Shown piece by piece: positions 57,101-64,000 of a DNA stretch of 64,000 bases. The stretch is taken from the NCBI RefSeq assembly GCF_032854445.1, contig NC_088299.1, positions 18,657,608-18,721,607 of the forward strand, in the 5' to 3' direction. The position numbers and the translations under genes are program-made. The stretch comes from Liolophura sinensis. Its lineage: Eukaryota > Mollusca > Polyplacophora > Chitonida > Chitonidae. The notes under the pieces are model-generated. The model did not search any database, had not been told where the DNA came from, and saw nothing but the letters and a program-made list of their open reading frames with translations. Position 1 is the stretch's first letter. Each line of letters opens with the position of its first letter.

Positions 57101-60100
57101 ATGAGGTCAGCTACATGTCCCTGTATCAGCCGTATGAGGTCAGCTACATGTGCATGTATCAGCTGTATGAGGTCAGCTACATGTACATGTATCAGGTGCA
57201 TGAGGTCAGCTACATGTGCATGTATCAGCTGTAAGTGGTCAGCTACATGTGCATGTATCAGCCGTATGAGGTCAGCTACATGTACATGTATCAGTTGTAT
57301 GAGGTCAGCTACATGTGCATGTATCAGCCGTATGAGGTCAGCTACATGTACATGTATCAGTTGTATGAAGTCAGCTACATGTACCTGTATCAGCTGCTTG
57401 ATGTCAGCTACGTGTACATGTATCAGCTGTATGATGTCAGCTACATGTACCTGTATCAGCAGCATGTGGTCAGCTACATGTCCCTGTATCAGCTGTATGA
57501 TGTCAGCTACATGTACCTGTATCACCTGTATGAGGTCAGCTACATGTATATGTATCAGCTGTATGAGGTCAGCTACATGTACCTGTATCAGCTGTATGAT
57601 GTCAGCTACATGTACATGTATCAGCTGTACGAGATTAGATGTTTTCTGAAGAATCAAATGTCTGCTGTGCGAGATCAACTGTCTGCTGTGCGAGATCAAA
57701 TGTCTGCTGTGCGGGATCAACTGTCTGCTGTGCGAGATCAACTGTCTGCTGTGCAAGATCAACTGTCTGCTGTGTGAGATCAACTGTCTGCTGTGTGAGA
57801 TCAACTGTCTGCTGTGCGAGATCAACTGTCTGCTGTGTAAGATCAGCTGTCAGCTCTATGGGATCAGCTGTCTGTTGTATGAGGTCAGCTGATGTATGAG
57901 ATCTGCTCTCCGATGTACGAGATCAGCTCTCCCCAGTATGAGATCAACTGTCTGCTGTATGAGATCAACTGTCTGCAGTTTGAGATCATCTTTCTGCCAT
58001 GTGATCAGCTGTCTCCTGTACAAGATCAGTTGTCTGCGGTATGAGATCAGCTGTCTGCCATGCGAGATCAGCTGTCTACTGCATGTTTATTTATTTTTTG
58101 ACTGGTGTTTTGCACTGTACTCAAGAATATTTCACTTTTACGATGGTATTGTGGTGGAGGAAACCCAGCAGAACCTGAGGGAATCTCACAAACATTGTGT
58201 TGCGCTGGCACGCTAACTACCTTTGTCACAGAGGCCACTGTCTGCTGCAGGTCAGCTGTCGACTGTGTAAGATCAGCTGTCCACTGTGAGATCAGTTGTC
58301 CACTGTATGAGATCGCCTGACTTCTGAGGAGTGTGCTACAGAGCTGGTCAGAGGGGTTCAAGCTTACAGACCATTTTCGCTGCCACAGTAAACTGTAGAA
58401 AGGATACGGATGTAGATTGTGGCCTCCATTGGAGACGAGGATGCCGACTGCATAAGCCGCATTGCTGCGCACTTCCTCATCCTCGTCCCGAAGCCCTTTC
58501 ATGAAGACTGGATACAGGACGTCGACAAGACTGGACGACGCTGAGCCACATGCCTCCACAGTTTCAGCCAGCGTCCCGATCGCAAAGGACCTCTCCGGTA
58601 CAGAGCTCGTCTCTCTCTGACACATACAACACACCAGGTGAAACATGAATGTTAAACTTTGTTACACAGGGCCCGGTTGTTCAAAACTGTTTGAAGACTT
58701 AATACCAGATTTAACTTTAACCCAAGTCCTCAATTTTGCACTTGGCCCAAAAATAATTATAACGGTATATTACATATGAACTAAGTCTGCTACTGTTAGA
58801 CTTTGGTCAGCTGTGTTGGCTGCCAAATTTGTCTAAAAATCTTAATTATAAACTTGACTTAATACCACTTTTAGCTAATACACTTTGGAACAACTGGGCC
58901 CAAGTCTATAAGTCCTCTTACCGCACCCCCCCACCCCAGGTTAGGCACTGATCATACACATACTCAGTTCCCTGAATCCACCCCACATGTACATCACTTT
59001 ATTACACTAGTCTACAAGTCCTCTTACCCCAGGTTAGCCACTGATCATACATATACTCAGTTCCCTGAATCCACCCCACATGTACATCACTTTATTACAC
59101 TAGTCTACAAGCCCTCTTACCCTCCAGGTTAGCCACTGATCATACACATACTCAGTTCCCTGAATCCACCCCACATGTACATCACTTTATTACACTAGTC
59201 TACAAGCCCTCTTACCCTCCAGGTTAGCCACTGATCATACACATACTCAGTTCCCTGAATCCACCCCACATGTACATCACTTTATTACACTAGTCTACAA
59301 GCCCTCTTACCCTCCAGGTTAGCCACTGACCATACATATACTCAGTTCCCTGAATCCACCCCACATGTACATCACTTTATTACACTAGTCTACAAGTCCT
59401 CTTACCCCAGGTTAGCCACTGATCACACATATACTCAGTTCCCTGAATCCACCCCACATGCACACCACTTTGTTACACTAGTCTACAAGTCCTCTTACCC
59501 TCCAGGTTAGGCACTGATCATACATATACTCAGTTCCTTGAATCCACCCCACATGTACATCACTTTATTACACTAGTCTACAAGTCCTCTTACCCCAGGT
59601 TAGCCACTGATCATACATATACTCAGTTCCCTGAATCCACCCCACATGCACACCACTTTGTTACACTAGTCTACAAGTCCTCTTACCCTCCAGGTTAGGC
59701 ACTGATCATACATATACTCAGTTCCTTGAATCCACCCCACATGTACATCACTTTATTACACTAGTCTACAAGTCCTCTTACCCTCCAGGTTAGGCACTGA
59801 TCATACATATACTCAGTTCCCTGAATCCACCCCACATGCACACCACTTTATTACACTAGTCTACAAGTCCTCTCACCCTCCAGGTTAGCCACTGATCATT
59901 CATTTACTCAGTTCCCTGAACCCACCCCACATGTACATCACTTTGTTTACTCCTGCGTTCTCCCAGCCACAAGGCCCTCTCAGAAGTCAAATTGTTTAGA
60001 TATGATGAAGACATTGAGAGGTTATTTTGATATGAAGACAACACTGACAGATTGTTTTGATATGATGTAGACAAACACTGGTAGGATTGTTTTCATATGA

Positions 60101-61799
60101 TGAAGACACTGGAAGATTGTTTTCATATGATGAAGACACTGGGAGATTGTTTTCATATAATGAAGACACTGGTAGAATTGTTTTGAAATGATGAAGACAC
60201 TGGGAGATTGTTTTGATATGATAAGACGACAGCATACACAGTGAGTTAACAAGCATATTAACATCGCTGTTTGATGACACTATTAAAGGACGAGTTACTA
60301 TACCTGCAGGTATACATGTACTGACATAGCAGTTTGCATCAAGTTAAAAAGGCATATCTTTGGGTTCTTGTGATGCTGCACATCCAAGCTATCCTGGTTT
60401 AAAGTAAACTAAAAAGTGTGCAGTGAGAAAATGAAAAGCGCGATCAGCTGTCTGCAGACGAGAGTTTTTTCTGTAACCTTATATACAGCTGTTTCCGCAG
60501 ACATCACTCATACATTTCTTTGTCTTTCAGACATATGTGGCTGTGGTCATTTAGGTATGTTTACACCCTTCTTCCAAAATAACTCTGGTTATATTATTTG
60601 TTGTCTTCTCATTTAAACAAGTACAGAAGTTTACCCAGCTTATTATGTCAGCTGTCTGACAGACAGACGAATACAAGTATGTCTAATTCCTTGATACATG
60701 TCAGCTGTCTGACAGACAGACGAATACAAGTATGTCTAATTCCTTAATGCATTATGTCAGCTGTCTGACAGACAGACGAATACAAGTATGTCTAATTCCT
60801 TGATACATTATGTCAGCTGTCTGACAGACAGACGAATACCAGTATGTCTCATTCCTTGATGCATTATGTCAGCTGTCTGACAGACAGACGAATACAAGTA
60901 TGTCTCATTCACTGATGCATTATGTCAGCTGTCTGACAGACAGACGAATACAAGTATGTCTCATTCCTTGATGCATTATGTCAGCTGTCTGACAGACAGA
61001 CAAATACCAGTGTGTCTAATTCCTTGATGCATTATGTCAGCTGTCTGACAGACAGACAAATACAAGTATGTCTCATTCCTTGATGCATTATGTCAGCTGT
61101 CTGACAGACAGACGAATACCAGTGTGTCTAATTCCTTGATGCATTATGTCAGCTGTCTGACAGACAGACGAATACAAGTATGTCTAATTCCTTGATGCAT
61201 TATGTCAGCTGTCTGACAGACAGACGAATACAAGTATGTCTAATTCCTTGATGCATTATGTCAGCTGTCTGACAGACGAATACAAGTATGTCTCATTCCT
61301 TGATGCATTATGTCAGCTGTCTGACAGACAGACGAATACAAGTATGTCTCATTCCTTGATACATTATGTCAGCTGTCTGACAGACAGACAAATACCAGTA
61401 TGTCCAATTCCTTGATGCATTATGTCAGCTGTCTGACAGACAGACAAATACCAGTGTGTCTAATTCCTTGATGCATTATGTCAGTAAAAAGATACATGTA
61501 ACTGACATCAACTTCAAGGGTATCCTGAAATCTCTCGGATTATCTTGACCACGAGTTGCCCTTTTGTTAACAACAGCTTTTGTGTCTGTGATGACAAGGT
61601 GCCAGTTTGCCAGGTCAATGCTACATACCAGTTTCCTGAGGAGGTCTGGAAGGAAATTTGAGAGGATAGGGAGGAAGTTCTGTCCTCCCATGACGCGCGC
61701 CATGGCTGGGAGAATGTCGCCGGCGCACTCGATGAGCATTCCGTCGTACTCGGCCTCCTGGTCAGCATCATCGCCCTCATCTCCATCCTGACACGATGT
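51038..61799 (-). CDS. IPO4: Importin-4, C-terminal portion, six placed exons
   Basis: Karyopherin-beta nuclear import receptor made of HEAT repeats; in animals IPO4 carries histones H3-H4 (with ASF1) and some ribosomal proteins into the nucleus through RanGTP. Exons in transcript order: 61799-61629, 58616-58408, 56380-56248, 53547-53443, 52267-52198, 51168-51038. All have AG acceptors and GT donors, phases agree, and the sum is 819 nt (272 residues plus TGA). Landmarks that match IPO4 are an acidic DGDEGDDADQEAEYDGML segment, ERSFAIGTLAETVEACG, EEVRSNAAYAVGIL, GRVIDNICAAACRLV and LPLKEDYDEQ. The link from the acidic exon to the tandem exon array upstream (62798 on) is not resolved: about 28 residues expected by homology were not found between them. 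The rest of the gene, roughly the first three quarters, lies beyond the window end. The introns are dominated by minisatellites. Confidence 0.93.
51378..51641 (+). mobile_element. SINE family A, full length, 13-bp target duplication
   Basis: Same head and body as the copy at 666, with a poly(A) tail of more than 20. AAAACTTCAGTTC flanks it at 51365-51377 and 51642-51654. Lies in the last IPO4 intron, antisense to the gene. Confidence 0.93.
51655..52197. other. IPO4 last intron, unique part
   Basis: No feature recognised. Confidence 0.4.
52198..52267 (-). CDS. IPO4: IPO4 exon
   Basis: Acceptor attctgcag, donor gtaagt. LIQYVPQLLKVVSQVLGTIE then VNE; ends with one base of a Glu codon. Confidence 0.92.
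52268..53040. other. IPO4 intron, AT-rich unique sequence
   Basis: No feature recognised. Confidence 0.4.
53045..53306. repeat. 21-bp minisatellite, about 12 copies
   Basis: Units of cctgtgaaggcctgaagaaa a with small changes; stop-free on the - strand in more than one frame. Confidence 0.92.
53443..53547 (-). CDS. IPO4: IPO4 exon whose 5' end seeds a minisatellite
   Basis: Acceptor cgttctcag, donor gtaagg. 35 residues, phase 0 at both ends: VIPVIVQCLPLKEDYDEQAT then VFRCLTQMYTSGNQQ. LPLKED is the IPO4 signature. The first 40 or so bases with the acceptor are repeated about 23 times upstream in transcript sense (53548-55210). Confidence 0.93.
53510..55215. repeat. 72/78-bp minisatellite made from the 5' end of an IPO4 exon and its acceptor
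   Basis: About 23 units contain cttcagaggtaaacactgta ctatgacgggaataacctga, which is the first part of the exon at 53443-53547 with its AG acceptor. Units differ by a 6-bp acatgt insertion. On the - strand each copy reads VIPVIVQCLPLK then D-D-Y and an in-frame TAG, followed by GTATGA, a possible donor. Confidence 0.95.
55395..56216. repeat. 71-bp minisatellite, about 11 copies, with a 359-bp higher-order duplication
   Basis: Units contain gactaacaatttggtaatat gtcacatttgtgacttgtct gatcaagacaacag. The block at 55630-55845 recurs at 55989-56204 with one visible change. Ends just before the IPO4 exon donor. Confidence 0.95.
56248..56380 (-). CDS. IPO4: IPO4 exon
   Basis: Acceptor tctacttag, donor gtaaga. 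HYPEVLKTLFDVLGKESNGR then VIDNICAAACRLV to VPLDQ, matching the family R-x-RDNICGALARL HEAT helix. Confidence 0.93.
56660..57637. repeat. 33-bp minisatellite, about 30 copies
   Basis: Units contain gtcagctacatgtacctgta tcagctgtatgag. The length is a multiple of three, so an 11-residue repeat stays open on both strands (HVADLIQLIHV on -, SYMYMYQLYEV on +). Lies in an IPO4 intron. Confidence 0.96.
57638..58080. repeat. 21-bp minisatellite, about 20 copies
   Basis: Units of gatcaactgtctgctgtgcg a, degrading toward the far end; more scattered copies at 58230-58320 beyond a SINE. Confidence 0.92.
58085..58225 (-). mobile_element. SINE family A, 5'-truncated
   Basis: ttttgactggtgttttgcac, then gtactcaagaatatttcact (reversed tail) within the 21-bp array. 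Confidence 0.7.
58408..58616 (-). CDS. IPO4: IPO4 exon
   Basis: Acceptor gtgtcag, donor gtatcc. 69 codons plus two bases: RETSSVPERSFAIGTLAETV, DVLYPVFMKGLRDEDEEVRS, NAAYAVGILVSNGGHNLHP. The donor was chosen because it restores the family length and the phase needed by the next exon; a gtaagc further on would not. Confidence 0.9.
58617..58904. other. IPO4 intron, unique part
   Basis: No feature recognised beyond the acceptor at 58617-58618. Confidence 0.35.
58905..59945. repeat. 93-95-bp minisatellite, about 11 copies
   Basis: Units contain actcagttccctgaatccac cccacatgtacatcacttta and caagtcctcttaccctccag. Small indels in the cctccag part give the length range. Confidence 0.95.
59990..60232. 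repeat. 34-bp degenerate minisatellite, about 7 copies
   Basis: Units of atgatgaagacactgggaga ttgttttcatat with small indels. Confidence 0.88.
60233..60640. other. IPO4 intron, unique part
   Basis: No feature recognised. Confidence 0.35.
60640..61487. repeat. 53-57-bp minisatellite, about 15 copies, with a hairpin core
   Basis: Units contain gtcagctgtctgacagacag acgaatacaagtatgtct. CTGTCTG-A-CAGACAG in each unit is a perfect inverted repeat with one base between arms. Confidence 0.95.
61629..61799 (-). CDS. IPO4: IPO4 exon with acidic loop
   Basis: Acceptor ttgctgcag, donor gtatgt. 57 residues: TSCQDGDEGDDADQEAEYDG, then MLIECAGDILPAMARVMGG and NFLPDLLRKL. Matches the acidic insert and following HEAT helix of IPO4. 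The same reading frame stays open far into both flanking introns. Confidence 0.93.
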
Positions 61800-61854
61800 C
61801 TGCAGCAAAGACATTGACTGATTGATGGCCATGCTTAAGAACTTTTCACTTACA

Positions 61855-62492
61855 TGTACACATGATGGTGGACAGACATTGGGGAATGCAGGGACACATG
61901 ATGATGGACAGATATTGGCGAATGCAGGGATACATGACGGTGGACAGACATTGGGGAATGCAGGGACACATGACGGTGGACAGACATTGGGGAAAGCAGG
62001 GACACATGACACTGGACAGACATTGGGGAATGCAGGGACACATGACGATGGATAGACATTGGGGAATGCAGGGAAACATGACGGTGGACAGACATTGGGA
62101 ATTGCAGGGACACATGGCGGTGGACAGACATTGGGGAATGCAGGGACACATGACAGTGGACAGACATTGGGGAATGCAGGGACACATGACAATGGACAGA
62201 CATTGGGGAATGCAGGGACACATGACGGTGGACAGATATTGGGGAATGCAGGGACACATGACGACGGACAGACATTGGGGAATGCAGGGACACATGACGG
62301 TGGACAGACATTGGGGAATGCAGAAAGACACGACGGTGGACAGACATTGTGGAATCCAGGGACACATGACGGCGGACAGACACTGTGGAGTGCAGGGACA
62401 CATGACGGCGGACAGACATTGGGGAATGCAGGGACACATGACGATGGACAGACATTGGGGAATGCAGGGACACATGACAATGGATAGAAACT
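61855..62492. repeat. 36-bp minisatellite, about 17 copies, open in frame with the IPO4 exon
   Basis: Units contain gggacacatgacggtggaca gacattggggaatgca. On the - strand the CVPAFPNVCPPS repeat frame has no stop and runs straight into the exon at 61799-61629 in its own frame. Confidence 0.95.
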
Positions 62493-62779
62493 GGGAATCA
62501 CTACGTTATCCTACAAAGAATTTCTGGCTTGAAGTTCAACTTCACACTCATTGGGAGATCAAAGTACATGTTGCCTTCCAAATTTACAGATATACTGCAT
62601 CCCATTCCAAATTGCCAGGTGTACAGCTCACATGCCTGAAATACAAACAGCTTAGGCCTCAGTCTTATCATTTATCATTCAGACAGAAAACTATGTCTAC
62701 TTTCCATTTTTTGATACAGCTGCCTGAACCACTGTTTCAGTTGAACATACATGCCTCATACTGTACGTGAATTGCTGAA
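62493..62779. other. IPO4 intron, unique part; expected exon not found
   Basis: Homology predicts some 28 residues between the exon array and the acidic exon. An acceptor-like gtatttcag at about 62640 (- strand) precedes an open stretch, but its translation does not resemble importin. Confidence 0.4.
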
Positions 62780-64000
62780 GCTAATGGCTTAGCCTACCTT
62801 GTGTGAGAAGATCTTGATGACAATTAGAATAGCCTCCACCTTCAGGCACGCCTCATGCTATAAGTGAATTGCTGTAGCTAATGGCTTAGCTTACCTTGTA
62901 TGAGGAGATCTTCTTGGTGACAGTTAGAATAGCCTCCACCTCCAGGCACGCCTCATGCTATAAGTGAATTGCTGTAGTTAATGGCTTAGCTTACCTTGTT
63001 TGAGGAGATCTTCTTGGTGACAGTTAGAATAGCCTCCACCTCCAGGCATGCCTCATGCTATAAGTGAATTGCTGTAGTTAATGGCTTAGCTTACCTTGTT
63101 TGAGGAGATCTTCTTGGTGACAGTTAGAATAGCCTCCACCTCCAGGCACGCCTCATGCTATAAGTGAATTGCTGTAGCTAATGGCTTAGCTTACCTTGTT
63201 TGAGGAGATCTTCTTGGTGACAGTTAGAATAGCCTCCACCTCCAGGCATGCCTCATGCTCTATGTGAATTGCTGTAGTTAATGGCTTAGCTTACCTTGTT
63301 TGAGGAGATCTTCTTGGTGACAGTTAGAATAGCCTCCACCTCCAGGCACGCCTCATGCTATAAGTGAATTGCTGTAGTTAATGGCTTAGCTTACCTTGTT
63401 TGAGGAGATCTTCTTGGTGACAGTTAGAATAGCCTCCACCTCCAGGCATGCCTCATGCTATAAGTGAATTGCTGTAGTTAATGGCTTAGCTTACCTTGTT
63501 TGAGGAGATCTTCTTGGTGACAGTTAGAATAGCCTCCACCTCCAGGCACGCCTCATGCTCTATGTGAATTGCTGTAGCTAATGGCTTAGCCTACCTTGTG
63601 TGAGAAGATCTTGATGACAATTAGAATAGCCTCCACCTTCAGGCACGCCTCATGCTATAAGTGAATTGCTGTAGCTAATGGCTTAGCTTACCTTGTTTGA
63701 GGAGATCTTCTTGGTGACAGTTAGAATAGCCTCCACCTCCAGGCACGCCTCATGCTCTATGTGAATTGCTGTAGTTAATGGCTTAGCTTACCTTGTTTGA
63801 GGAGATCTTCTTGGTGACAGTTAGAATAGCCTCCACCTCCAGGCACGCCTCATGCTCTATGTGAATTGCTGTAGTTAATGGCTTAGCTTACCTTGTTTGA
63901 GGAGATCTTCTTGGTGACAGTTAGAATAGCCTCCACCTCCAGGCACGCCTCATGCTCTATGTGAATTGCTGTAGTTAATGGCTTAGCTTACCTTGTTTGA
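62780..64000. repeat. 100-bp (97-bp variant) minisatellite containing a whole exon
   Basis: Unit starts recur at exact 100-bp steps (62902, 63002, 63102 and so on), with two 97-bp units caused by loss of one codon in the exon part. It continues past the window end. Confidence 0.97.
62798..63954 (-). CDS. IPO4: Tandem array of twelve IPO4-type exon copies, each with splice sites
   Basis: Copies at 62798-62857, 62895-62957, 62995-63057, 63095-63157, 63195-63257, 63295-63357, 63395-63457, 63495-63557, 63595-63654, 63692-63754, 63792-63854 and 63892-63954; a thirteenth starts at 63992 and is cut by the window. Each is bounded on the - strand by an AG acceptor and AAG|GTAAGC or GTAGGC donor. Lengths are 63 nt, or 60 nt in the first and ninth, always whole codons, without stops. 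The common peptide is HEACLEVEAILTVTKKISS then NK; the 60-nt form reads HEACLKVEAILIVIK then IFSHK. It fits the HEAT helix that precedes the acidic insert of IPO4 (VVMAVLEALTGVL in human), a weak but position-consistent match. Intervening introns are only about 37 bp. Probably one copy is used per transcript. Confidence 0.6.

Noticed and set aside
56503-57825. 440-codon frame on the - strand and long + strand frames
   Set aside because: Translation of the 33-bp and 21-bp minisatellites inside an IPO4 intron.
62503-62640. Possible missing IPO4 exon after an AG at about 62640 on the - strand
   Set aside because: Open and preceded by a fair acceptor, but the translation (ACELYTWQFGMG) does not resemble the importin segment expected there.

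Overview
This is eukaryotic nuclear DNA from a marine lophotrochozoan invertebrate, most likely a mollusc. The evidence is spliced genes with GT/AG introns and animal-specific proteins (GDP-mannose 4,6-dehydratase, a mitochondrial bL36 precursor, importin-4). It also carries several tRNA-headed SINE copies, a central-repeat element of the pearl/Helentron type known from bivalves, and an unusual density of minisatellites. The species cannot be fixed from the sequence alone.

Layout. (1) 1-29162, + strand: GMDS, from the second coding exon to the stop codon. Ten exons rebuild 338 residues in one continuous frame; the first coding exon lies upstream of the window. (2) 29163-33790: possible GMDS 3' UTR, small repeats and otherwise unassigned DNA. 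(3) 33793-35076, - strand: an intronless gene for a predicted type I membrane protein with an internal 45-residue duplication. Two perfect CRE palindromes lie upstream of its ATG. (4) 36629-37213, - strand: mitochondrial ribosomal protein bL36m with a long C-terminal extension. A 17-bp minisatellite lies upstream of it. (5) 38200-51000: intergenic DNA with a dead Tx1/L1-type LINE (- strand) carrying a SINE insertion with an 11-bp target duplication, two more SINEs and two minisatellites. (6) 51038-64000, - strand: the 3' half of importin-4 (IPO4). Six exons are confidently placed. A further 60/63-nt exon is present as a tandem array of twelve complete copies running off the window.

The most striking property is tandem repetition. 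I count about 29 distinct minisatellite arrays with units of 15-171 bp, covering by rough hand addition about 25 kb (near 40%) of the window. Almost every long intron has its own unrelated array. Three arrays are built from exon boundaries: the IPO4 63-nt exon with both splice sites in a 100-bp unit, the 5' end of a later IPO4 exon with its acceptor (about 23 copies), and the 3' end of a GMDS exon with its donor (about 4 copies). These could create mutually exclusive or poison exons, or may be passive by-products of minisatellite growth; RNA data would decide.

The genes are not an operon and have unrelated housekeeping roles: GDP-fucose synthesis (GMDS), mitochondrial translation (bL36m) and nuclear import (IPO4). 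The membrane protein has no family I recognise. Large ORFs inside the arrays are treated as repeat artefacts, not genes.
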